DNA of 64,000 nt from Aeromonas popoffii (GTDB lineage: Bacteria > Pseudomonadota > Gammaproteobacteria > Enterobacterales > Aeromonadaceae). Position numbers and translations under genes: made by a program. This document shows, piece by piece, positions 1-7,624 of the stretch (positions are counted from its first letter, which is position 1; every line of letters begins with the position of its first letter). Under the pieces are notes generated by a model. It was not told the DNA's origin. It saw only the letters and a program-made list of their open reading frames with translations, and did not search any database. The DNA is taken from positions 17,464 through 81,463 of the forward strand of contig NZ_CDBI01000059.1 in assembly GCF_000820025.1 (NCBI RefSeq), written 5' to 3'.

Positions 1-1
1 G

Positions 2-3000
2 GCGGGGGCGCTCGCCACCACCTTCACCGCCAGTCAGGGGCTGATGCTGATGCTGCCCAACATGTACAAGATCGCCGGGGAGTTGACCGCGGCTGTGTTC
101 CATGTGGCGGCCCGCTCACTGGCGGCGCAGGGGCTGTCGATTTTTGGCGACCATCAGGATGTGATGGCGGCGCGCAGTACCGGCTTTGCCATGCTCGCTT
201 CCGGCTCGGTGCAGGAGGCGCAGGATCTGGCGCTGGTTGCCCACAGTGTCACCCTGCAGTGCCGGGTGCCCTTCATCCACTTCTTCGACGGCTTTCGTAC
301 CTCCCACGAGGTGAACAAGATCACTGCCCTGCATCGGGATGAGATCCGGGCGCTGATCGACAACGACTGGGTACGGGCCCACAGGGCCCGGGCGCTCAAC
401 CCGGATCATCCGGTGATGCGCGGCACGGCCCAGAACCCGGACACCTATTTCCAGTCCCGCGAGAGCGTCAACCCCTTCTACGAAGCGGTGCCAGCGCGGG
501 TGCAGCAGTGCATGGACAAGCTCGGCGAGCTGACGGGCCGCCACTACCGGCTGGTGGAGTACCACGGCGCAACCGATGCCACCGACGTCATAGTGCTGAT
601 GGGCTCGGGGGCGGCCACCGCCCGCACCACTGTGGATTGGCTCAACCGGCAGGATCGCAAGACCGGGGTCTTGGTTGTGCGCCTCTATCGCCCCTTCCCG
701 GTACAGGCGCTGCTCGATGCCCTGCCCGTGAGCGTGCGCCGCATCGCTGTGCTGGATCGCACCAAGGAGCCGGGCGCAGGGGGCGAGCCGCTGCTGCTGG
801 ATGTGCAGAGCGCGCTGATCGACGGTTTGCAACGGGGGCTTATCAAGCGGCTGCCGTGGCTCAGCGGCGGCCGTTATGGCCTCTCTTCCAAAGAGTTCAC
901 CCCCGCCATGTGCGCGGCTGTGTTTGAGGAGCTGGCCTGTGATGCGCCGCGCCCGCGCTTTACCGTGGGGATTGTCGATGACGTGTCGGGCCTCAGTCTG
1001 GCCTGGCACCCCATCGGCGATCTGGAGCCCGCCAGCCGGGTGCGGGCCCTGTTTTTTGGCCTCGGCGCCGACGGCACGGTCGGTGCCAACAAGAACAGCA
1101 TCAAGATCATCGGCGAGCTGGAGGGCTTCCACGCGCAGGGCTACTTCGTTTACGACTCCAAAAAGTCGGGCTCGCGCACCGTCTCCCACCTGCGTTTTGG
1201 CCCCGAGCCCATCGACGCCCCCTGGCTTATCGAGCAGGCGGGCTTTATCGGCTGCCACCAGTGGAGCTTCACCGAATCGGTGGACTTGCTGGAGCATGCC
1301 GCCGAAGGGGCGACCCTGCTGCTCAATGCCCCCTATGAGGCTGACAAGGTGTGGGGCCAGCTGCCCGAGCGGCTGCGCGCTCGCATTCGCGCCCTCAATA
1401 TCCAGCTCTACTGCATCGATGGCGATCGGGTGGCCGAGCAAAACGGCATGGGCAATCGCATCAACACCATTATGCAGACCTGCTTCTTCGCGCTGTCCGG
1501 GGTGTTGCCACGGGATGAGGCCATTGCCCTTATCAAGGAGAGCATCGAGAAGAGCTATGCCCGCAAGGGGCCCGAGGTGGTGGCGCGCAACTTCGCCGCG
1601 GTGGACGATACCCTGGCTCACCTCTGCAAGGTGGCGATCCCGGCCGGTGACGAGCTGATCAGCGACTACCCCTTGCCACTGGCACCGGGTGGCAGCGAGT
1701 TTGTCCAGCGGGTCACTGGTGAGATGCTGGCGGGGCGCGGCGATCTCATTCCCGTCTCCATGCTGCCGGTGGATGGCACTTACCCCACTGCGACCAGCCG
1801 CTTCGAGAAGCGGGATATCGCCCGCGAGATCCCTATCTGGCACTCCGATATCTGCATCCAGTGCGGCAACTGTGTCTTTGTCTGCCCCCACGCGGCGCTG
1901 CGGGCCAAGTTCTACCATCAGGACTGGCTGGCGACCGCCCCCGAAGCGGCGCAGTCGGTGCCCGTCACCGCCAAGGGCTTCCCCGACAGCCGCTACACCT
2001 TGCAGCTCTATCCGGAGGATTGCACCGGCTGCGGCCAGTGCGTGCAGGCCTGTCCGGTGCGAGCCGGGGCTGATGAGGAACATGAAGGCACGCGCGCCAT
2101 TACCATGCTGGACAAGGCGCCGCACCTGGCGGGCCAGAAACAGGCGCTGCGCTGGTTCGAGAGCCTGCCGTGGCCTGCCCGCGAGCGGGTGGACTTCTCC
2201 ACGGTGCGCGGTGCCCAGTTCCTCGAACCCCTGTTCGAGTTCTCCGGCGCCTGCGCGGGTTGTGGCGAGACTCCGTATCTCAAGTTGCTGACCCAGCTGT
2301 TTGGCGATCGCATGCTGGTGGCCAACGCCACCGGCTGCTCCTCCATCTACGGCGGTAACCTGCCGACCACGCCGTGGGCCAAGAACGCGGAAGGGAAGGG
2401 GCCTGCCTGGTCGAACTCCCTGTTTGAGGACAACGCCGAGTTTGGCTTTGGTTTTCGTCTCACCGCTGATCAGCATCACGGTCAGGCGGTGGCCGCCCTC
2501 AAGGCGATGAAGGGGGAGCTGGGGGAGGCGCTGGTCGAGTCGCTGATCAGCGCCCCGCAGCGGCTGGAGTCGGAGATCCGCGCCCAGCGGGGCAGGGTGG
2601 CGCAGGTGCGTGAACGGCTGGAGGAGGTGAACTCGGGGCAAGCCCGCGAGCTGCTCTCCTTGATTGATCAGCTGGTACGCCGCTCGGTCTGGATCGTCGG
2701 CGGCGACGGCTGGGCCTATGACATCGGCTCGGCGGGGCTCGATCACGTGCTCGCCTCCGGGCGGGATGTGAACGTGCTGGTGATGGATACCGAGGTCTAC
2801 TCCAACACCGGCGGCCAGATGTCGAAATCGACGCCGCTCGGTGCTGTCGCCAAGTTCGCGGCGGGGGGCAAGACGCTGGCCAAAAAGGATGTGGCGTTGC
2901 AGGCCATCTCCTATGGCAACGTCTATGTGGCCCGCATCGCTTTTGGTGCCAACCCGCAGCAGACGCTGCAAGCGCTGCGCGAAGCGGAGGCCTATCCTGG

Positions 3001-3349
3001 CCCGTCGCTTATCATCGCCTACAGTCACTGCATCGCCCACGGCATCGATATGGAGCTGGGGCTCACCCAGCAGAAACGGGCGGTGGACTCGGGCCACTGG
3101 CCGCTGCTGCGCTACAACCCGGTACTGCGCAGTTTGGGGCAGAACCCCTTTAGCCTCGACAGCCTGCGCCCCTCCATTCCGCTCGCCGAGTACAGGGCAG
3201 AGGAGAACCGCTACCGGGTACTTGCCCAGAGCCACCCGGAGGAGGCCGAGCGGCTGATGCAGGTGGCGCAAAAAGTGGCCTGGCAGAAGTGGGCCACCTA
3301 CGAGGAGATGGCCACCCGCGAGGCCAGCCATTTCCATCCGCCGGTGTGA
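2..3349 (+). CDS. nifJ: Pyruvate:ferredoxin/flavodoxin oxidoreductase, 3' part
   Basis: This enzyme oxidatively decarboxylates pyruvate to acetyl-CoA and passes electrons to flavodoxin or ferredoxin under low oxygen. The gene is cut by the left window edge: the frame is open from base 2 and about 1,115 residues are visible, against roughly 1,170-1,200 for the family, so only the N-terminal tip of the pyrimidine-binding domain is missing. Two 4Fe-4S motifs are seen, CIQCGNC near 1853 and CTGCGQC near 2023. A further cluster or thiamine-diphosphate-domain cysteine motif, CAGCGETP, lies near 2251. The C-terminal thiamine-diphosphate domain carries GDGWAYDIG near 2704 and TEVYSNTGGQ near 2791. 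The TGA stop is followed by a strong terminator. A flavodoxin gene (46446-46970) in the same window is a plausible partner, though it is not adjacent. Confidence 0.96.
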   Translation, partial: AGALATTFTASQGLMLMLPNMYKIAGELTAAVFHVAARSLAAQGLSIFGDHQDVMAARSTGFAMLASGSVQEAQDLALVAHSVTLQCRVPFIHFFDGFRTSHEVNKITALHRDEIRALIDNDWVRAHRARALNPDHPVMRGTAQNPDTYFQSRESVNPFYEAVPARVQQCMDKLGELTGRHYRLVEYHGATDATDVIVLMGSGAATARTTVDWLNRQDRKTGVLVVRLYRPFPVQALLDALPVSVRRIAVLDRTKEPGAGGEPLLLDVQSALIDGLQRGLIKRLPWLSGGRYGLSSKEFTPAMCAAVFEELACDAPRPRFTVGIVDDVSGLSLAWHPIGDLEPASRVRALFFGLGADGTVGANKNSIKIIGELEGFHAQGYFVYDSKKSGSRTVSHLRFGPEPIDAPWLIEQAGFIGCHQWSFTESVDLLEHAAEGATLLLNAPYEADKVWGQLPERLRARIRALNIQLYCIDGDRVAEQNGMGNRINTIMQTCFFALSGVLPRDEAIALIKESIEKSYARKGPEVVARNFAAVDDTLAHLCKVAIPAGDELISDYPLPLAPGGSEFVQRVTGEMLAGRGDLIPVSMLPVDGTYPTATSRFEKRDIAREIPIWHSDICIQCGNCVFVCPHAALRAKFYHQDWLATAPEAAQSVPVTAKGFPDSRYTLQLYPEDCTGCGQCVQACPVRAGADEEHEGTRAITMLDKAPHLAGQKQALRWFESLPWPARERVDFSTVRGAQFLEPLFEFSGACAGCGETPYLKLLTQLFGDRMLVANATGCSSIYGGNLPTTPWAKNAEGKGPAWSNSLFEDNAEFGFGFRLTADQHHGQAVAALKAMKGELGEALVESLISAPQRLESEIRAQRGRVAQVRERLEEVNSGQARELLSLIDQLVRRSVWIVGGDGWAYDIGSAGLDHVLASGRDVNVLVMDTEVYSNTGGQMSKSTPLGAVAKFAAGGKTLAKKDVALQAISYGNVYVARIAFGANPQQTLQALREAEAYPGPSLIIAYSHCIAHGIDMELGLTQQKRAVDSGHWPLLRYNPVLRSLGQNPFSLDSLRPSIPLAEYRAEENRYRVLAQSHPEEAERLMQVAQKVAWQKWATYEEMATREASHFHPPV

Positions 3350-3373
3350 GGATGGGGTGGGTGAAATATAACC

Positions 3374-3397
3374 AAGCGGGCCAATGGCCCGCTTTTT
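3374..3397 (+). terminator. Rho-independent terminator of nifJ
   Basis: A perfect 9-bp stem AAGCGGGCC / GGCCCGCTT with a 3-base loop runs into a T tract, 25 bases after the nifJ stop. Confidence 0.88.
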
Positions 3398-3628
3398 CAT
3401 GAGAAAAACTCTGATTATTTAAAGAGAAAAGTAATTATTCCATCCGTTTAAAGTATGACCTGTTTTTTGAAAAAAATCACATCGAAAGAAAATATTAGTG
3501 TGAAATAATAGAATTATTTATGGTTCCTGATGTCATTGCTCATTATATAGTGGTAGATTATTCTTCGATGTTGGTGATGATGAGAGTTCTAGAGCAACCT
3601 GAAGTGAAATTTAGCGATAGGATGATAA

Positions 3629-4693
3629 ATGGAAAATGATGAAATGTTAGGAAGGTTAGTAGATAATGCTTTCGACTTTCTAAATAAAGCTGTCGTGGAA
3701 TTAAACGATTATCCTAAATTTTCAGTTATTAATTTCCATGCAGCTGTTGAGTTGTTCCTGAAAGCTCGATTAATGAAAGAAGATTGGTCCTTGGTTGTCT
3801 CTCATAGACAAGAGCCTAACTGGAATAAATTTATATCTGGCAACTTTCAATCAGTATCACTTGATGATGCAGTCGATAGACTTGAAAAAATTGTGGGGAG
3901 TGGACTGACGAAGTCAGAATTTAAATCATTTAAAGAAATAACAAAGCACAGAAACAAAGTTGTACATTTTTACCATGAAGCCCACTCGGCTGCGGAAAAT
4001 AGTGAACAAATAAGAAACATTGTTAAACAACAGCTGACTGCGTGGTATTACCTCCACAACATATTAACTGACCGCTGGAATGATGTTTTTTGTAAATGGA
4101 GCGAACCTCTATTAGAAGTAGATAAAAAACTACGTTCGTTACATACATTTCTACAGATTGTTTATGATCAAATTAAGCCTGATATAGAAAAAAGAAAACA
4201 AAATGGTGAACTGTATTCAGTTTGTCCATCTTGTGGTTTTGAAGCTCAAAATCATCAGGTGGAACTGGATGAAATATATGAGGCAAGCTGTTTGGTATGT
4301 AGTCTGACTGAGAATGCTCTAAAGATTTCATGCCCTTCTTGTTACAGTGAAGTGATTTTTATAAATGAAGGATTTGGTAATTGTAGTTGTTGTGGTGAAA
4401 GTTTTGAACCAGATAACTTGGCTGAAATACTGATGGATGAGGGTGCTGCATATGTAGCGATTAAAGATGGTGATTCATCGTGGGATTTAGGTAATTGTAG
4501 TAACTGTGATGGTTACCATACAGTGGTGAGAACAGAATCAGACGAGTATATCTGCACTAGTTGTTTCCTGACGCAAGAGCAGGTTGAGTATTGCCAATGG
4601 TGCAATGAACCCAATACGGGAGACATGGGAAATAGTTATTGGGCGGGATGTAGCCATTGTGACGGGAAAGCAGTATGGGATAACGATGAATAA
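3629..4693 (+). CDS. HEPN-like domain protein with C-terminal zinc ribbons
   Basis: This is a 354-residue protein with no certain family name. Residues about 1-150 are helical and contain FHAAVELFLKA (about 36-46), which resembles the first core helix of HEPN domains, and KHRNKVVHF (about 107-114), which fits the HEPN R-x4-H motif seen in HEPN RNases. The C-terminal half (about 199-344) holds eight cysteine pairs: C199/202, C221/224, C235/238, C252/255, C290/293, C309/312, C322/325 and C341/344. These would form about four zinc ribbons. The gene is strikingly AT-rich compared with its GC-rich neighbours on both sides, which suggests horizontal transfer. It stands alone between two terminators. 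A defence or toxin-like nuclease role is inference from the HEPN motif only; it could also be a non-catalytic nucleic-acid-binding protein. Confidence 0.72.
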   Translation: MENDEMLGRLVDNAFDFLNKAVVELNDYPKFSVINFHAAVELFLKARLMKEDWSLVVSHRQEPNWNKFISGNFQSVSLDDAVDRLEKIVGSGLTKSEFKSFKEITKHRNKVVHFYHEAHSAAENSEQIRNIVKQQLTAWYYLHNILTDRWNDVFCKWSEPLLEVDKKLRSLHTFLQIVYDQIKPDIEKRKQNGELYSVCPSCGFEAQNHQVELDEIYEASCLVCSLTENALKISCPSCYSEVIFINEGFGNCSCCGESFEPDNLAEILMDEGAAYVAIKDGDSSWDLGNCSNCDGYHTVVRTESDEYICTSCFLTQEQVEYCQWCNEPNTGDMGNSYWAGCSHCDGKAVWDNDE

Positions 4694-4695
4694 AA

Positions 4696-4722
4696 AAATG
4701 CCGCCACCTTGGCGGCATTTGT
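4696..4722 (+). terminator. Terminator of the HEPN-like gene
   Basis: Stem AAATGCCGCC / GGCGGCATTT with a 5-base loop starts two bases after the TAA stop. A short T run follows, and the A run before it could let it work on both strands. Confidence 0.85.
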
Positions 4723-4740
4723 CTATCTGCAAGCCAAAGC

Positions 4741-4863
4741 TTTCTTTTTGTGTCACGGCAGGTAAGCTGCGGGGCAAATAGCGTCAAGCAGTGGGAGGGG
4801 ATCAACGCCTATCCGCTGACGATTTCTGCTGAGATGCCCGCTGTTGATAAAAATGAGCAGTGA
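4741..4863 (+). pseudogene. Possible short coding remnant (lysis-lipoprotein-like)
   Basis: Between two terminators there is no convincing gene. One frame (GTG at 4750, TGA at 4861) reads VSRQVSCGANSVKQWEG and continues with AYPLTISAEMP. That loosely resembles the small Rz1-type phage lysis lipoproteins, with a lipobox-like VSCG. No partner Rz, holin or lysin is present, and the frame ends after about 38 residues. It may be a decayed prophage scrap beside the AT-rich HEPN gene, or chance. The rest of 4864-4975 holds nothing I can name. Confidence 0.2.
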
Positions 4864-4975
4864 CCCATCCCCTGCGAGGGTCTGGTGATCTGCGTGCTGC
4901 CCAGCAAGACTAACGATGATCCGCAGGCGGTGGCGGCCTGATATGGCCTGCGCCGCGCCGTCGTGAGCGGGCGAT

Positions 4976-5000
4976 AAAAAGCCCGGCTTTGAGCCGGGCT
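4976..5000 (-). terminator. Terminator of the YdcH-like gene
   Basis: Read on the minus strand, stem AGCCCGGC / GCCGGGCT with a 5-base loop ends in TTTTT. It lies 40 bases beyond the stop of the minus-strand gene at 5040-5255. Confidence 0.85.
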
Positions 5001-5039
5001 GGAGGGATAAATTGCTTATCCGGGTATTCGTCAAGGCGT

Positions 5040-5255
5040 CTAGTGTGGATGTTGTTTGAGGATGTCGTATATCTCCTCTTTCAGTTTGAGTTTCTGTTTT
5101 TTCAGATCCTTCACCTCGGAGCTGTAGTCGCTGGCGTGATGCTTTTCCAACTTTCTAATCTCCGCATCCAGGTCGTTGTGCAAGTCAAACTTCTTCTGGA
5201 AATGGACATCACTGCTCTTCAGTTTCGAGATGAGATCTCTGTACTCTGGGAACAT
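5040..5255 (-). CDS. YdcH family (DUF465) small protein
   Basis: This 71-residue, highly charged protein starts MFPEYRDLISKLK and continues as a helical hairpin rich in Lys, Glu and Leu (EVKDLKKQKLKLKEEI). That is the usual size and composition of the YdcH/DUF465 family, whose function is not established. It is transcribed alone, with its own terminator downstream and a stretch of about 285 bases without genes upstream (5256-5541) that must hold its promoter. On the coding strand the ATG is preceded by AGGAGGC-like bases (GCCTCC at about 5265-5270 on the plus strand), a strong ribosome binding site. Confidence 0.82.
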   Translation of the reverse strand: MFPEYRDLISKLKSSDVHFQKKFDLHNDLDAEIRKLEKHHASDYSSEVKDLKKQKLKLKEEIYDILKQHPH

Positions 5256-5541
5256 GTAATGAAGCCTCCTTGGTTTCGTTTGATTGTGCCTTCAAAACAA
5301 AAGTACCCCTTCCCCCCACAGATAAATGTGATCCGGATCGAATTCGGGACCAATGATTTGCTGCATGGGGAGGGTGTTTTTTAACTCATTGAATCGCAAG
5401 CTGATAAGCGATTTGTAAGTAAGGCTCTGAGCTTAAAACTGGAATCTCGATCACAGTTGTGACGGTTTGATGACGGCGGCGGGCTGGCAAGCGGGCAGCA
5501 AGAAGGGGCGCGGGGCCCCTTCTTGCGAACAGGTGTGGCGT
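5256..5541. other. Intergenic region with stem-loop
   Basis: These 286 bases hold the upstream region of the YdcH-like gene and the 3' flank of the secreted-protein gene at 5542. A perfect 12-bp stem, GCAAGAAGGGGC / GCCCCTTCTTGC with a 5-base loop, lies at 5498-5526, just beyond the 5542 stop. It has no T tract, so it may be a weak terminator or an mRNA 3'-end stabiliser. I see no small gene here. Confidence 0.5.
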
Positions 5542-6132
5542 TTACTCTTTTTTCTTTTTCTTCTCGGGCAGCGGCTTGCCATCGCGGGCGATCACCTTGC
5601 CCACTTCAAAGCCTATCTGCGCCGCCAGCTCTTCCAGATCCGGCGCCTTGGCTTCATCGCCGATGGCGTACTGATAGTTGGCTATGGTGATCTTCTCGGC
5701 CACAGGGGTGCCCGGCACTATGGGCTCACGCCAGCCCTGGCCGACATGCGCCACCAGGGTGCCGTTCATGATGAGCTCGCCAACGATTTCCTGGGTAGGG
5801 ATGCCTTGGCCGTAGGAGAGACCCTGCGGGTGCTTTTTGCCGACCAGCGGCTCTGTGCTGACAGGCATCAACTTGGTGCGGATCAGCCACTTGGGATCCT
5901 TGGTCTTGCCGAGCGCTTTGCCGGTCTGGTATTCGTTGATCTTGATGGTCTTGATCATCTGGGCTGTAAAATCTTTGGTTAGCGCCTTCTGGGCTTCGCT
6001 CGTCTCGTCGATGGCAATGGGCGCCACATACCAGATTTTGGAGGCCTGCGCCTTGGGGGCTGCGGGCGCGGTTTGTGCCATGGCCAACGGGCTGAGCAGG
6101 ATGGCTGCCAACAAGAGTCCGATTTTCTTCAT
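5542..6132 (-). CDS. Secreted protein of unknown function
   Basis: This 196-residue protein has a clear Sec signal peptide (MKKIGLLLAAILLSPLAMAQ) with likely cleavage after AMA. An Ala/Pro/Lys-rich stretch follows, then a soluble domain beginning SKIWYVAPIAID. It ends in a lysine run (PEKKKKKE). I do not recognise the family. The start codon overlaps the stop of the upstream MATE exporter gene by four bases (ATGA), so the two are translationally coupled. This suggests a periplasmic or surface protein expressed with the exporter; no enzymatic motif is seen. A stem-loop follows the stop. Confidence 0.75.
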   Translation of the reverse strand: MKKIGLLLAAILLSPLAMAQTAPAAPKAQASKIWYVAPIAIDETSEAQKALTKDFTAQMIKTIKINEYQTGKALGKTKDPKWLIRTKLMPVSTEPLVGKKHPQGLSYGQGIPTQEIVGELIMNGTLVAHVGQGWREPIVPGTPVAEKITIANYQYAIGDEAKAPDLEELAAQIGFEVGKVIARDGKPLPEKKKKKE

Positions 6133-7490
6133 TGTGATTCCGCTTTTGTTTCAACAAGAATTTTGTTTTGCCAGCGACGACTGCGCCAGCGCCAGAACAT
6201 GGCCAGACCGCGCACCCACTCATCGCAGGCGAGCGCCAACCAGATGCCGACCAGTCCATAACCCTGCATGATACCAAGGAAATAGGCGAGCGGAACGGCA
6301 ATCCCCCACATGGAGACGAGCGCCATGTAGAGCGGGAAACGGGCATCCCCGGTGGCACGCAGGGCGTTGATCACCACCAGATTGAAGGTGCGGCCCGGTT
6401 CGAGGATGAGGCTGATGAGAAACAGCTGGGCCACCTGGGTGATGATGTCCGGATCATCGGTGAACAGGCTGATGATGGCGCGGCCATTGAGGGCGGCGGC
6501 GATGGCGATCAGGGTCGTGACGATGAGGCCGAGTTTGAGGCTCTTCATCAGCTGGTTATAGGCCTGTTCGAAGCGGCGTGCCCCCGCCAGATGGCCGATG
6601 ATGATCTCGTTACCCAGGCCGATGGAGAGGCCGAACAGCAGGATGAACAGGCAGATCTGGAAGAAGTAGGACTGGGTCGCCAGCGCCTTGTCGCCGAGCA
6701 GGCCGACGAAGGCGGTGACCACCATGAACTGCAGCATCCAGGAGAGGTTCTCCCCCGCGGCTGGCAGGCCTATGTGCAGTACCTTGTCCAGCATGACCTT
6801 GCTGGGGCGGACAATCTCGGGTAGACGCAAGCGGATGCCGGTCTTGCGCGCCACCAGCCACACCAGCAGTACCACGCCGACGATGCGACCTGCCACTGTG
6901 CTGATGGCGACCCCGGCCACTCCCAGCTGGGGCAGGCCAAACCAGCCGTAGAGCAGCAGCAGGTTGCCGACGAAGGTGATGAGGTTGACGATCAGGGTCA
7001 CGTACATGGCCTGACGGGTATGGCCGTGGGCGCGCAGGGTGGCGGCCAGACAGAGGGCCGCCGCCTCCGGCAGCAGGCACAGGCCGATGATCTGCAGATA
7101 AAGAGTGGCATCGCCCATCAGGTGGGCGGGCAGGTTCATCAGGGAGAGCATGGTGCTGGCGCCAGCGAGCACGCCGACCGCAGCCACCAGCCCCACCAGC
7201 AGGTTGAAGCCGATGGCGGTGTGGATGACGATGCGCGCCTTTTCCCGATCGCCAGCTCCCAGATACTGGGTGATCACCACACTGGTGCCTATGCTGACGA
7301 AGCTGAACAAGGTGATGGCCAGATCGAACACCTGGTTGCCGACCGCCAGTGCCGCCACGCCCTGATAGGAGACGTGGCCCACCATGAAGGTGTTGAGGGC
7401 CCCGGTCAGAAAGTGCAGGGCGAGATCGATAAACAGCGGCCAGGTCAGGGAGAAGAGAGTGCCCGGGCCCGCGTGGGATTGAGTTTGCAT
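6129..7490 (-). CDS. MATE family multidrug/organic-cation antiporter
   Basis: This is a 453-residue inner-membrane protein with about twelve hydrophobic segments arranged as two similar halves, the size and architecture of MATE (NorM/DinF-like) exporters. Such proteins use Na+ or H+ gradients to expel cationic drugs and metabolites. N-terminal WPLFIDLALHFLTGALNTFMVG matches the first MATE helix. The gene opens a two-gene unit with the secreted unknown protein at 5542-6132, with which it overlaps by four bases. Substrate cannot be told from sequence. The start MQTQSHAGPG precedes the first membrane segment by about 13 residues, as usual. Confidence 0.9.
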   Translation of the reverse strand: MQTQSHAGPGTLFSLTWPLFIDLALHFLTGALNTFMVGHVSYQGVAALAVGNQVFDLAITLFSFVSIGTSVVITQYLGAGDREKARIVIHTAIGFNLLVGLVAAVGVLAGASTMLSLMNLPAHLMGDATLYLQIIGLCLLPEAAALCLAATLRAHGHTRQAMYVTLIVNLITFVGNLLLLYGWFGLPQLGVAGVAISTVAGRIVGVVLLVWLVARKTGIRLRLPEIVRPSKVMLDKVLHIGLPAAGENLSWMLQFMVVTAFVGLLGDKALATQSYFFQICLFILLFGLSIGLGNEIIIGHLAGARRFEQAYNQLMKSLKLGLIVTTLIAIAAALNGRAIISLFTDDPDIITQVAQLFLISLILEPGRTFNLVVINALRATGDARFPLYMALVSMWGIAVPLAYFLGIMQGYGLVGIWLALACDEWVRGLAMFWRWRSRRWQNKILVETKAESQ

Positions 7491-7590
7491 GGGGTGTCCA
7501 AATACGGGTGATGGCCCTCGTCAGCGCCATCTGGACGGGCATTTAACACCAAGAGTCCGCAGGGTGCAATCCTGCCCTGAGAGGAGCGTG

Positions 7591-7619
7591 CGCCAGACCC
7601 TCCCGGGGAGAGTCTGGCG
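7591..7619 (-). terminator. Stem-loop after the SulP gene
   Basis: A long hairpin (CGCCAGAC / GTCTGGCG, extended by CTCCC / GGGAG) begins five bases after the SulP stop. It lacks a clear T tract, so it could act as a terminator or a 3'-end barrier. Confidence 0.55.
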
Positions 7620-7624
7620 ACCGA

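Noticed and set aside
116..3400. 1094-codon open frame on the minus strand opposite nifJ
   Set aside because: It lies wholly antisense to a clear nifJ. Its translation is rich in Arg, Gly, His and Leu with no motif, a GC-rich shadow.
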